From a virus: a DNA stretch of 48,548 bases. Location: IMG/VR virus record IMGVR_UViG_3300008116_006782, positions 1 to 48,548 of that record; one strand, written 5' to 3'. Made by a program: the position numbers and the translations under genes. Below, piece by piece: positions 1-6,802 of the stretch. Positions within the stretch are counted from its first letter, which is position 1. Each line of letters opens with the position of its first letter. The notes below the pieces were generated by a model. That model had not been told where the DNA came from and made no database searches. It saw nothing but the letters and a program-made list of their open reading frames with translations.

Positions 1-43
1 ACAGAACCAAAATCTGTTGTGCTACCATTACACCAAGCGGCAA
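1..43 (-). tRNA. tRNA-Gln(TTG), 3' part cut off by window edge
   Basis: Read on the minus strand, a 5' acceptor strand, a D-arm with the GGTAG loop and an ACAGA/TCTGT anticodon stem enclosing the loop TTTTGGT are visible, giving anticodon TTG (Gln). The variable loop, T-arm and 3' acceptor strand lie outside the window. It is the most downstream visible member of the minus-strand tRNA cluster. Confidence 0.85.
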
Positions 44-47
44 TATG

Positions 48-119
48 AGCAGATAGCCAGACTCGAACTGGCATCTCCGGTTTGGAAGACCGGAGCACTA
101 ACCATTGTGCTATATCTGC
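48..119 (-). tRNA. tRNA-Gly(TCC)
   Basis: The acceptor strands GCAGATA/TATCTGC pair perfectly. The anticodon stem CCGGT/ACCGG encloses CTTCCAA (anticodon TCC), and the T-arm GCCAG-TTCGAGT-CTGGC is canonical. No CCA is encoded. Only 4 nt separate it from the Gln gene, so both are probably processed from one precursor. Confidence 0.95.
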
Positions 120-123
120 AGTT

Positions 124-197
124 GTAGAAGATGAGAATTTTGAAATCCCGACCCCTGCCATGTAAGGGCAGTGCTCTGCCTCTGAGCTAATCTTCTA
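124..197 (-). tRNA. tRNA-Val(TAC)
   Basis: The acceptor stem TAGAAGA/TCTTCTA is perfect, the D-stem is GCTC/GAGC, and the anticodon stem CTGCC/GGCAG encloses CTTACAT (anticodon TAC). The T-stem has one wobble and one T-T mismatch next to the loop. Confidence 0.92.
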
Positions 198-265
198 TGT
201 GGTAATCTTTTTTTATCCCCCCTTTTCGGAGGGGCTTGTGAGCAGAATTACCAAACAGCTCATCG

Positions 266-338
266 TGGACCGTCCCGGCTTCGAACCGGGGACTGTAGCT
301 TGCAAAGCTACTGTGTTAGCCATCTATACCAACAGCCC
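266..338 (-). tRNA. tRNA-Ala(TGC)
   Basis: The anticodon stem GTAGC/GCTAC encloses TTTGCAA (anticodon TGC), and the T-arm CCCGG-TTCGAAG-CCGGG is perfect. The acceptor stem GGGCTGT/ACGGTCC includes two G-T pairs. The 68-nt gap to tRNA-Val holds a C-rich/G-rich hairpin near 219-234 without a T-tract. Confidence 0.93.
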
Positions 339-427
339 TGGCTGGATCTCTCTCCTAATTGTCACCCTCCACTATTTAGCGCTTCATTTCTGAATTTGTG
401 GTTGCGGACAGGTCAACACCACTTTAG

Positions 428-501
428 TAGAGTAGACAAGACTCGAACTTGCATATTCTTGCTCCCAAAGCAAGGGGGTTAAGCCATTACCCTACTACTC
501 T
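428..501 (-). tRNA. tRNA-Pro(TGG)
   Basis: The acceptor stem AGAGTAG/CTACTCT is perfect. The anticodon stem CTTGC/GCAAG encloses TTTGGGA (anticodon TGG), and the T-arm GCAAG-TTCGAGT-CTTGT has one wobble. Nothing recognisable lies in the 89-nt gap between it and tRNA-Ala. Confidence 0.95.
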
Positions 502-510
502 ATATTTCTG

Positions 511-582
511 AGGCACTTACAAGATTCGAACTTGTATAAGGGCTTTTGCAGAACCCCACCTGAACCATTCGGACAAAGTGCC
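511..582 (-). tRNA. tRNA-Cys(GCA)
   Basis: The acceptor stem GGCACTT/AAGTGCC is perfect. The anticodon stem GGGTT/AGCCC encloses CTGCAAA (anticodon GCA), and the T-arm ACAAG-TTCGAAT-CTTGT is canonical. The overall layout matches bacterial tRNA-Cys. Confidence 0.95.
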
Positions 583-587
583 ATTTG

Positions 588-660
588 TACTCTTGAGTGG
601 ACTCGAACCACTATTCCTAGATCCGTAGTCTAGAGTTCTAATCCATTGAACTACAAGAGC
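588..660 (-). tRNA. tRNA-Arg(ACG)
   Basis: The acceptor stem is GCTCTTG/CAAGAGT. The anticodon stem CTAGA/TCTAG encloses CTACGGA (anticodon ACG, presumably read as ICG after deamination), and the T-arm AGTGG-TTCGAGT-CCACT is perfect. It would decode CGT/CGC. Confidence 0.95.
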
Positions 661-668
661 AATTTTTG

Positions 669-740
669 AGGTCAGTGTCAGAATCGAACTGACGACCCAT
701 GCTTACAAGGCACGTATTTTCCCAATTAAACTAACCGACC
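669..740 (-). tRNA. tRNA-Thr(TGT)
   Basis: The acceptor stem is GGTCGGT/ACTGACC with one wobble. The anticodon stem CGTGC/GCATG encloses CTTGTAA (anticodon TGT), and the T-loop TTCGATT has a perfect stem. Confidence 0.93.
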
Positions 741-746
741 TAATTG

Positions 747-818
747 CACCCACGTAAGGACTCGAACCTTCATCTTCGGTTTTGGAGACCGACATTCTAC
801 CAATTGAACTACGCGGAT
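747..818 (-). tRNA. tRNA-Trp(CCA)
   Basis: The anticodon stem TCGGT/ACCGA encloses CTCCAAA (anticodon CCA). The acceptor stem ATCCGCG/CGTGGGT with discriminator G resembles the bacterial tRNA-Trp layout, as do the D-arm and the T-loop TTCGAGT. Confidence 0.95.
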
Positions 819-847
819 GTGTATTCCATATATCAAAGATCTTTTTG

Positions 848-921
848 TTCCCCCATTGGGACTCGAACCCAAAACCCCATGGTTAAAAGCCACGTACTCT
901 AGCCAATTGAGCTATAAGGGA
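848..921 (-). tRNA. tRNA-Lys(TTT)
   Basis: The anticodon stem CGTGG/CCATG encloses CTTTTAA (anticodon TTT). The acceptor stem TCCCTTA/TGGGGGA pairs with G-T wobbles, and the T-arm is TTGGG-TTCGAGT-CCCAA. A 7-bp hairpin at 931-950 separates it from the next gene and may guide processing. Confidence 0.94.
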
Positions 922-987
922 ATATATCGTTCCCTCTTGCTTCAGAGGGACTAGTTAACGTTTTCGTTTCATGTTGTTTCGTTTTTG

Positions 988-1060
988 CGGTGAACCTCAG
1001 TTCCGACCTGAGTCCTCTAGATTTTCAGTCTAGCGCTTCTACCAAGTTAGCTTGAACACC
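988..1060 (-). tRNA. tRNA-Phe(GAA), structurally divergent
   Basis: The anticodon stem CTAGA/TCTAG encloses CTGAAAA, giving anticodon GAA (Phe), and the T-stem CTCAG/CTGAG is perfect. Two things are odd. The T-loop is GTCGGAA instead of TTCRANY, and the acceptor stem GGTGTTC/GTTCACC has two adjacent T-T mismatches. It may be a decaying gene or a specialised variant. It is the promoter-proximal member of the cluster and directly abuts the T-tract of the terminator at 1062-1098. Confidence 0.8.
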
Positions 1061-1061
1061 G

Positions 1062-1098
1062 AATAAAAAAAGTCCTGGTTTTTTTAGGACCAGGACTT
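1062..1098 (-). terminator. Intrinsic terminator, minus strand, directly upstream of the tRNA cluster
   Basis: On the minus strand AAGTCCTGGT and ACCAGGACTT form a 10-bp perfect stem around a short A-rich loop, followed by a run of T, as in a strong Rho-independent terminator. It ends about 1 nt before the 5' end of tRNA-Phe. Unmodified it would block transcription into the tRNA genes. A second copy of the 3' stem arm lies upstream on the same strand (RC of 1141-1149). Confidence 0.75.
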
Positions 1099-1151
1099 GC
1101 TTTATGTTTAGTTGTTATTTTATTTAACTCATAATATCACAGTCCTGGTTT
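1062..1151 (-). promoter_or_regulatory. Putative attenuator (antiterminator/terminator) of the tRNA operon
   Basis: Read on the minus strand the order is ACCAGGACT (RC of 1141-1149), then AAGTCCTGGT (RC of 1089-1098), then ACCAGGACTT (RC of 1070-1079), then a T-run. The middle segment can pair equally with the first (antiterminator) or the last (terminator). This is the classic layout of a transcription attenuator. The repeat and pairing are seen directly; the regulatory role is inferred and no sensing element is recognised. Confidence 0.5.
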
Positions 1152-1303
1152 GTACTAGGTTTGCCTTGAATATCCACATTAAAGCAATAGCCTATCGAAA
1201 GCGTATTTCTGCGCTCCGCTGACCAACTCGTGGTATTCATATGTGATAAAATGTGTTTCATTTTTTGCGTAACCAAATTTTCTTGCAAAAATTTTTCTTT
1301 TTT
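1099..1303. other. Divergent intergenic region without a gene
   Basis: About 200 nt between the tRNA leader and the plus-strand promoter region. No ORF with credible coding character is seen. It must hold the minus-strand promoter of the tRNA operon, but no convincing TTTG/TAnnTTTG pair was found. A GC-richer patch around 1195-1230 with local complementarity (GCGTATTTCTGCGC) could be part of a structured leader RNA. Confidence 0.5.
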
Positions 1304-1332
1304 TATAGAGCGTTAGAAACGCGCGCGCTATA
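1304..1332 (+). promoter_or_regulatory. Hairpin of a repeated control module, copy 1
   Basis: TATAGAGCG at 1304-1312 pairs with CGCGCTATA at 1324-1332 with one mismatch. The following bases read AAAAG, as in the second copy at 6859-6887, where the near-identical arms TATAGGGCGTTA/TAACGCTCTATA occur. Both copies sit upstream of a TTGG-23-TAATTTTACGG promoter, so the hairpin is probably a regulator-binding site or an RNA structure tied to these promoters. Confidence 0.5.
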
Positions 1333-1351
1333 AAAGTAGCCAAAAACAAAC

Positions 1352-1385
1352 TTGGTTAGGCAAAGGGCCGTGCGTAATTTTACGG
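1352..1385 (+). promoter_or_regulatory. Bacteroidota-type promoter P1
   Basis: TTGGTT starts at 1352 and TAATTTTACGG at 1375, exactly 23 nt between element starts. This fits the Bacteroidota housekeeping promoter (TTTG and TAnnTTTG). It would transcribe the ATPase gene starting at 1403. The sequence ACGG after the -7 element is shared with promoters at 6916 and 7199. Confidence 0.7.
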
Positions 1386-1402
1386 AAATTAAAAATTAAA
1401 GT

Positions 1403-2212
1403 ATGAATAAAGCAAAAAGAGGTCGTCCGCGCAAGCAAGTCGCAGGATTTGAAGTAGTAAATGTTAAACAAGAGTTTGACGCGTCCATCATTAAAACGAT
1501 GCGTGGTAATGACTTGTATTTCAACAACAGTATTTTTGAGCCAATGAAAACACATTCTGAACTTGATACTATATTAAGTACAGAGGGTGGTTTGATGCCT
1601 GCTACTAATATGATATTGATTGGTAGTCCAGGTTCAGGTAAATCTACAGTTGCGCTTGATACGATGGCTAATCTTGTTATGCAAGGTTATAAATGCTTAT
1701 TCGTTAGTGCTGAAATGGATGAAATTGCTTATTACAAGTACTGTCGTCGTTTACCTAAAATTCAGCATGTTCCTGTTTTGTTCCTAAACAACTATCAACA
1801 TCAATTCAAAGAAACATTGGAACACGTTTTCAATGAAGGTTATGATGTTGTATGTATTGACTCTATTGCTGAGGTAATTGAATCGTATAAGATTATTTAT
1901 CGCACAACTGAAAGCGCTGCTGAAAAGTGGTTACTTGAGTTACAAACAAAACATAAAAAAGGAGATAATCCGAAAAAATACTATACAACATTTGTTAATA
2001 TTCAGCAAGTAACTAAAGCTGGAGAGTTTGTAGGTAGTAATCGTTTGAAACATATGATGGATGCAATGATGCATATTGATCGTTCTAGAGATGGTTTAGA
2101 GCGTACAATTCATTTTAGTAAAAATCGTGATTGCGATAAGGACTTTAAAGTACATTTTGCAATACACAATGACAGTGTTCATTATTCATACGCTGAGGTA
2201 AACCAGGATTAA
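1403..2212 (+). CDS. RadA/RecA-like P-loop ATPase with N-terminal AT-hook-like motif
   Basis: A 269-residue ATPase of the RecA fold. Walker A GSPGSGKST is at residues 74-82 and Walker B VVCIDS at 149-154. The segment around 200-243 (NIQQVTKAGEFVG, KNRD) resembles the bacterial RadA/Sms core. The zinc finger and Lon-like domain of full RadA are absent. Residues 5-12 (KRGRPRKQ) contain an AT-hook core, suggesting contact with AT-rich DNA. The likely role is in recombination-dependent replication or repair, perhaps replacing a UvsX-type recombinase. That role is inferred. It is the first gene after promoter P1, and its stop codon lies inside a terminator-like hairpin. A DnaB-like helicase fold is a less likely alternative. 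Confidence 0.72.
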   Translation: MNKAKRGRPRKQVAGFEVVNVKQEFDASIIKTMRGNDLYFNNSIFEPMKTHSELDTILSTEGGLMPATNMILIGSPGSGKSTVALDTMANLVMQGYKCLFVSAEMDEIAYYKYCRRLPKIQHVPVLFLNNYQHQFKETLEHVFNEGYDVVCIDSIAEVIESYKIIYRTTESAAEKWLLELQTKHKKGDNPKKYYTTFVNIQQVTKAGEFVGSNRLKHMMDAMMHIDRSRDGLERTIHFSKNRDCDKDFKVHFAIHNDSVHYSYAEVNQD

Positions 2213-2232
2213 TCTTGGTTTCCTCATTTTAT
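2194..2232 (+). terminator. Terminator-like hairpin overlapping the ATPase stop codon
   Basis: TGAGGTAAACCA (2194-2205) pairs with TGGTTTCCTCA (2216-2226) with one bulged base, followed by TTTTATTT. The 3' arm also supplies the TTGG element of the next promoter, so termination and re-initiation are packed into about 50 nt. Confidence 0.6.
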
Positions 2233-2246
2233 TTACTTAACTTTAA
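2215..2246 (+). promoter_or_regulatory. Bacteroidota-type promoter P2
   Basis: TTGGTT at 2215 and TAACTTTAA at 2238 are again 23 nt apart. It would drive the DUF932 gene at 2267 and the genes that follow. Part of it lies within the 3' arm of the preceding hairpin. Confidence 0.55.
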
Positions 2247-2266
2247 TTTAATCAAAATTTTCTACA

Positions 2267-3052
2267 ATGAAAAATTCATACATTCCTGTTAATAACAGCA
2301 TTGATAAAGCATTAGCATTCGCTCCTACATTAAGCGAATCGTATCGTAAAAACAATCAACGTATCAGTACTAAACCTAAGTATATCGAAACGATTGATAC
2401 AGTTGAAAACCTAATGAAACAAGGATGGATACTTGATGGTGTATGCGAAAATCGAAACAAATCTAGTTTTAAAATTGATTCGCACCATATCAAAATGTCA
2501 CATCCAGATTTACAAATGAAAACAGCATCAGGTAATACTGAAGGTATTGCTAATTTATTTGTAGGTAATTCTTGTAACGGAACTAAAGCAATGAATATTG
2601 ATTTTGGAATGTATCGTCAAGTTTGCTCAAACGGATTAGTTCGTTTTGATGGCGAGCAAGTAGGTAGTATTCCTCATAATAACAAAGGTATTGAGCGTTA
2701 TCCTATTATAATGAGTAAAATAAATGAACTAGCAGCTGATGCAATGGAACAATTTGCTCAATTTAAACAAAAGGAACTTACTACCTCTCAAATACAAAAA
2801 CTAACACGCGATGCTCTTAGATTGCGTTTTGTAGGACGTTCAGATATTAATCCTAATCAATTAAATAAATCACATCGCCCTGAGGATGAAGGCAATCAAT
2901 TGTGGAATATTTATAATCGCGTTCAAGAAAACCTTACTAAACCAGGAATGTTAATCGATGCTCAAGGTAATCTAATTAACGGAATTGTTAGTGTTAAGGA
3001 AGATATGGACGTTAACAAACAATTATTTAGTTTAGTACACGCATATGCATAA
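2267..3052 (+). CDS. DUF932-family phage protein
   Basis: 261 residues. The central part (about 85-130), with the block YRQVCSNGLV at 116-125, is typical of DUF932, a family found in phages and plasmids whose function is not established. The C-terminal half is helical and charged. It follows promoter P2 and overlaps the next gene by 8 nt, which suggests coupled translation. Position beside the RadA-like ATPase suggests a role in early DNA metabolism, but this is inference only. Confidence 0.75.
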   Translation: MKNSYIPVNNSIDKALAFAPTLSESYRKNNQRISTKPKYIETIDTVENLMKQGWILDGVCENRNKSSFKIDSHHIKMSHPDLQMKTASGNTEGIANLFVGNSCNGTKAMNIDFGMYRQVCSNGLVRFDGEQVGSIPHNNKGIERYPIIMSKINELAADAMEQFAQFKQKELTTSQIQKLTRDALRLRFVGRSDINPNQLNKSHRPEDEGNQLWNIYNRVQENLTKPGMLIDAQGNLINGIVSVKEDMDVNKQLFSLVHAYA

Positions 3053-3239
3053 TAGTAAATTTCAAGGAATATACCTATCGCAAGCCGATTTTGAACAACT
3101 TGCTAAAAACGAGAAAATGAAAATGGCTGAACAGTTAGGTATTACCTTAGAAGAATATGAAGATGCTTTACTTAATGGTAAAGTATTAACTCCTAAACCC
3201 CCTAAACCTAAAGCAGTACAACAAAGATTATTTGATTAA
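3045..3239 (+). CDS. Small hypothetical protein, 64 aa
   Basis: Not recognised. The protein is acidic and helical, with a Pro/Lys-rich stretch (TPKPPKPKA) near the C-terminus and a final QQRLFD. This QxxLF-type ending can resemble a sliding-clamp-binding tail, but that is only a pattern resemblance. It overlaps DUF932 by 8 nt and is followed 9 nt later by a methyltransferase gene. Confidence 0.6.
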   Translation: MHNSKFQGIYLSQADFEQLAKNEKMKMAEQLGITLEEYEDALLNGKVLTPKPPKPKAVQQRLFD

Positions 3240-3248
3240 AAACATAAT

Positions 3249-3827
3249 ATGACTTATAAAGAAAAAAGAGTTGCAGAATTATTAGAAGCACCAAGAATGA
3301 TTTATTCTACTTCTAACAACCGAATCAATAGACTTAATGGTTTAAAAATGTTAATTGATGATTTTATTACTGATAATACCATGATGATTGAAGTTGGTTC
3401 ATTTGCTGGTGTTAGTAGTGAAATGTTTGCTTTACATTGTAAACACATTATTTGTGTTGATGAATGGAATCCATATTGGGAAATTCAAACACCTGAATTA
3501 ATTCAAGGTGCCGAAGCTCAATTTGATAAATTATTGTTAAAATATCTTAATATTACTAAACATAAATCATCAAGTGTAGAAGCAGCTACTAAATTCTCAG
3601 ACAATTCACTTGATTTTGTTTATATTGACGCCGCTCATGATTATGAAAATGTAAAAAAAGATATTACTGCTTGGTTGCCTAAAGTAAAAATAGGTGGTGT
3701 AATAGCAGGACATGATTATCATTATGATCCTAATATTCAAGTATACGAAGTAGTAAATGAATTTTTTGCTTCTGATTATAAAATATCAACATATCCTGAT
3801 TCAAGTTGGGCTATAGTGAAAAAATAA
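3249..3827 (+). CDS. Class I SAM-dependent methyltransferase
   Basis: 192 residues. SAM-binding motif I is MIEVGSFAGVSS (46-57), the post-strand acidic residue is in CVDEW (69-73), FVYIDAAHDY (123-132) matches motif IV of small-molecule methyltransferases, and GGVIAGHDY (149-157) closes the core. This is the class with the D-x-x-H-D-Y signature often seen next to sugar-modifying genes. It opens a run of five co-directional genes (3249-6791) with very short gaps or overlaps, all plausible sugar or glycan modification enzymes. The substrate is unknown. Confidence 0.8.
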   Translation: MTYKEKRVAELLEAPRMIYSTSNNRINRLNGLKMLIDDFITDNTMMIEVGSFAGVSSEMFALHCKHIICVDEWNPYWEIQTPELIQGAEAQFDKLLLKYLNITKHKSSSVEAATKFSDNSLDFVYIDAAHDYENVKKDITAWLPKVKIGGVIAGHDYHYDPNIQVYEVVNEFFASDYKISTYPDSSWAIVKK

Positions 3828-3830
3828 ATT

Positions 3831-4496
3831 ATGTTATCATTTAAACAAATAGGAGAAAAATACCAAACTGATAAAGTACTCTATCACGGGTACTATCATT
3901 TTTATCCTCGTTTTCTTGAGCCTTTAAGAAACGAAACATTTAATATGTTGGAAATTGGTTTAGGTAGTTTTCAAGACAACACAGGTAACTCTCCTAAATT
4001 ATGGAAAGAATATTTTCCTTATTCTAATATATTTGTAATGGATATAGATCATGAATACACAGATGAATATGGAAGAGTAATTAAAGGAGACCAATCAAGT
4101 TTAAATGATTTAAATAATGTAAAAAACATTATCCAATCAGCTAAATTTATTATTGATGATGGTAGCCATCACCCAGAACACCAAATATTAAGTTTTGAAT
4201 TTTTATTTGAAAATCTTTTGGAATTAGGTGGTGTATATATTATAGAAGATATTGAGTGCTCATACTGGCACCCACATGAAGACATTTATGGTTATACAAC
4301 AGGTTATCTAAATATCATTGATTATTTTACTAAATACCAACATGAAATAAACAGTGAATTTAATGATGTAAGTAATCGTTTGAAAATATCAACAATAACT
4401 TACGGACAAAACTGTATTATAATAACTAAACAAACCCAAGAGGAAATAGATTTTTATAATAGAGAATATCGTTTTAGATGGAAATTAAGAAAGTAG
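3831..4496 (+). CDS. Class I SAM-dependent methyltransferase, sugar-O-methyltransferase-like
   Basis: 221 residues. Motif I is MLEIGLGS (39-46), DIDHEY (71-76) follows the second strand, and IIDDGSHH (107-114) with GGVYIIEDIE (133-142) is the signature seen in bacterial sugar and macrolide-sugar O-methyltransferases. It starts 3 nt after the preceding methyltransferase and overlaps the next gene by 19 nt, so it belongs to the same operon. A role in modifying a host or virion glycan is inferred from context. Confidence 0.78.
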   Translation: MLSFKQIGEKYQTDKVLYHGYYHFYPRFLEPLRNETFNMLEIGLGSFQDNTGNSPKLWKEYFPYSNIFVMDIDHEYTDEYGRVIKGDQSSLNDLNNVKNIIQSAKFIIDDGSHHPEHQILSFEFLFENLLELGGVYIIEDIECSYWHPHEDIYGYTTGYLNIIDYFTKYQHEINSEFNDVSNRLKISTITYGQNCIIITKQTQEEIDFYNREYRFRWKLRK

Positions 4497-5413
4497 CATT
4501 AATAAGTTCGTTTTGTAATGACCAAGAAAAAATTGATGTATTAATTAAAAACATCAATATTGTAAAAGAACTAGGACTTGATGTAGTTGTATTAAGCCCA
4601 TTTTATTTACCTAAAGAAATAGTAGATAAATGTGATTATTTCTTTGTTACTAAAGATAATCCCGTATATGAATGGCCTAAAAAAGGATGGAATTTTTGGC
4701 GTGAAATACCTTATAAAGGTAAAATATTAAAAATATCTAAAACCGTATCCGATTATGGTTGGGCAGGAGTTCATCAAGTAAAACAATTAAGTGAACTTGC
4801 TCTTAATTTAGACTATACCCACTACTATCACCTTATATACGATTTAAAAATAACTGATAGTGTTAAACTACAATTTGATCAAGCACCACCAGATAAAGTA
4901 GTATTCCCATCTAAACGTGGAGATACTATTTGGAAGGTAGGTCTTCATTTTATGATATTTAGTAAGGAAAATTTAAGAAAATTTACTAATTTTATCACTG
5001 AAGAAAGTTATAACACTATTGATAAACTAGATAGTGCCTTTGATTGGTTAGCTAAAATTGTAGATTTGATGCCTATTAAGATAGGTAATTTCCCTGTTGA
5101 AGATGAAATTTATATTTTTGAAAATGAAGATATATATAATTACTCACCTGTAAATGGAGTAAAGTTTTTTATTGAAAAAAATGATGAAACACAAGCAAAT
5201 ATAAAGTTATATTTTTATGAAATTGAAAATACTAAAGTTGAACTTTATGTTTATCAAGACCACACACATGTATCAGTTAGGGAGGGTGATATAATTGACT
5301 TAAATTTCAATAAGTTTAATTTTAAAGAAGTTGTACTTGTTATTAATAATAAAACATACAACATCACAAATACAATTAGAAATGTTAAACATAATACCTT
5401 AGACATTTTATGA
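4478..5413 (+). CDS. Putative glycosyltransferase-like protein
   Basis: 311 residues. The N-terminus (KKVALISSFCND, then DVVVLSPFYLP) looks like an alternating alpha/beta nucleotide-sugar fold. Aromatic-rich blocks (GWNFWREIPYKG, 85-115) and YYHLIYDLKI (near 130) are compatible with a GT-A fold whose aspartate sits in the IYDLK stretch. The last 100 residues look like a beta-rich add-on domain. I do not recognise a specific family. The call rests mainly on fold pattern and on its position between two methyltransferases and an acetyltransferase. Confidence 0.5.
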   Translation: MEIKKVALISSFCNDQEKIDVLIKNINIVKELGLDVVVLSPFYLPKEIVDKCDYFFVTKDNPVYEWPKKGWNFWREIPYKGKILKISKTVSDYGWAGVHQVKQLSELALNLDYTHYYHLIYDLKITDSVKLQFDQAPPDKVVFPSKRGDTIWKVGLHFMIFSKENLRKFTNFITEESYNTIDKLDSAFDWLAKIVDLMPIKIGNFPVEDEIYIFENEDIYNYSPVNGVKFFIEKNDETQANIKLYFYEIENTKVELYVYQDHTHVSVREGDIIDLNFNKFNFKEVVLVINNKTYNITNTIRNVKHNTLDIL

Positions 5414-5955
5414 TAGAAAATATTCATTTATGGCACGCTGATAGAGGTACTTATTTTGATAGAAACGTTAATATAATTTCCTGGAGCGATCAGTATATAG
5501 TTAAATTAGGTAAATACAACTCTATAGGTAGAGATTGTAATTTTTTTCTTCACGCTAACCATAGAGCAGATTGGATTACAACTACATCTCAACTTTGGGG
5601 TCCTGTTACTCCTGAAATAGCACAGATGCATATGAATATGGGTCATCCAACTTGTAAAGGAAACATTAATGTTGGAAATGATGTTTGGATAGGAGCTAAA
5701 TCAACTATAATGTCAGGTGTTACTATTGGTGATGGAGCTATTATTGGTTCTACTTCTACTATAGCTAAAGACGTTCCACCATATGCTATTGTTGTTGGTA
5801 ATCCAGGTAAAGTAGTAAAATATAGATTTACACAAGCCCAAATTGATGGCTTATTACAAATACAATGGTGGAATTGGGATGAATCAAAAATAAAGACTGA
5901 AGCAATGGAATTATGGTCTCCAAATATTGATGATTTTATATATAAACATTTATGA
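5410..5955 (+). CDS. Hexapeptide-repeat acetyltransferase (CatB/XAT-like)
   Basis: 181 residues with a left-handed beta-helix. Hexapeptide-like repeats run from about 84 to 132 (INVGNDVWIG, GVTIGDGAIIG, DVPPYAIVVGNPGKVV). The candidate catalytic histidine is in ANHRAD (His51), in the position where xenobiotic/sugar acetyltransferases of the CatB-VatD type carry theirs. The C-terminal WWNWDESKI resembles that family too. It transfers an acyl group from a CoA thioester. The sugar target is inferred from the operon. It overlaps both neighbours by 4 nt. Confidence 0.85.
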   Translation: MIENIHLWHADRGTYFDRNVNIISWSDQYIVKLGKYNSIGRDCNFFLHANHRADWITTTSQLWGPVTPEIAQMHMNMGHPTCKGNINVGNDVWIGAKSTIMSGVTIGDGAIIGSTSTIAKDVPPYAIVVGNPGKVVKYRFTQAQIDGLLQIQWWNWDESKIKTEAMELWSPNIDDFIYKHL

Positions 5956-6791
5956 TAAAAGTAGATTTTAGTAATGGGGTTAGAATTGAAACAGGTAAAT
6001 TAGAATATGCTTTTCAACCTGATCAGCTTCCTCTTGAAATACAAATACAAAGAGCAGTATCTAAAGAGATAATTTGGACTACCAATATGGGTAGTGGAAT
6101 GTGGGCTACATATCCTGAAAGTGAAATTAATAATGTAATTGTTAATGATGCTAAAGGTAAGTTTGTATATCAACGCAATTGGGAACCAATTACGGACGGA
6201 TCTATATTTTATCAAGCACTCATTCTATATTGTAAATCAGTAGCTAATAAAGGTAAAAAACCTAAAGGGCTAGTTATTGGAACACACGATGGTGAATTTG
6301 GTGAATGGGTACCTATTGCCCTTAAAGTATTATCAGATATGGTGTTGGTTGAGGGTAGTAAAAACCAATATGATAAACTTTGGAAAAATTATGTTGGTAG
6401 ACCAGGCATAACAGTATTATTTGATTTAATAACCCCAGATGGTAGTGAGGTTGAGTTTTGGGAAGGGGGGAAAGGTTATACTAATACAATTGTTAAGCGT
6501 GTTATTGATTATTGGGAAAGAGAACCCATAGCTGCTACTAAACGCACATCAACAAGTATTAACCAATTAATCGAAACACAATGTGGTGGGGAAATAGATT
6601 GGTTACATTTAGATGTTGAAGGTTTAGATGCAAAAATTCTTATGGCTATTAATACTAAGTACCTACCAGGATTTATAATATTCGAAGATTTTAATTTACC
6701 ACAGGAAGAAAAAGATACTATATATAATTACCTAAAAGAAAAAGGATATAAAACACATTCGGAAGCAGGTATTTGTATGGCCGCGCTATAA
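5952..6791 (+). CDS. FkbM-type SAM-dependent methyltransferase
   Basis: 279 residues. The SAM site is probably LVIGTHDGEFG (107-117), with the acidic residue in VLVEGS (131-136). WLHLDVEGLDAKIL (217-230) is the hallmark I(D)xEGxE-like block of FkbM methyltransferases, which O-methylate sugars and other small molecules. The N-terminal 90 residues are an additional domain I do not recognise. It is the last gene of the cassette and its stop is followed by a 185-nt control region. Confidence 0.78.
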   Translation: MIKVDFSNGVRIETGKLEYAFQPDQLPLEIQIQRAVSKEIIWTTNMGSGMWATYPESEINNVIVNDAKGKFVYQRNWEPITDGSIFYQALILYCKSVANKGKKPKGLVIGTHDGEFGEWVPIALKVLSDMVLVEGSKNQYDKLWKNYVGRPGITVLFDLITPDGSEVEFWEGGKGYTNTIVKRVIDYWEREPIAATKRTSTSINQLIETQCGGEIDWLHLDVEGLDAKILMAINTKYLPGFIIFEDFNLPQEEKDTIYNYLKEKGYKTHSEAGICMAAL

Positions 6792-6802
6792 TTTCTACAA
6801 AA

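Noticed and set aside
217-234. C-rich/G-rich hairpin between tRNA-Val and tRNA-Ala as a terminator
   Set aside because: On the minus strand the stem is followed by A-rich, not T-rich sequence. On the plus strand there is nothing to terminate.
199-482. Short plus-strand open frames at 199-393 and 300-482
   Set aside because: They run antisense through tRNA-Ala and tRNA-Pro and have no gene-like leader or composition.
931-950. 7-bp hairpin between tRNA-Lys and tRNA-Phe as a terminator
   Set aside because: No T-tract follows on either strand. It is more likely a processing structure.
1328-1555. Minus-strand open frame opposite the ATPase start
   Set aside because: It is antisense to the conserved N-terminus of the ATPase and covers promoter P1. 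No leader is present.
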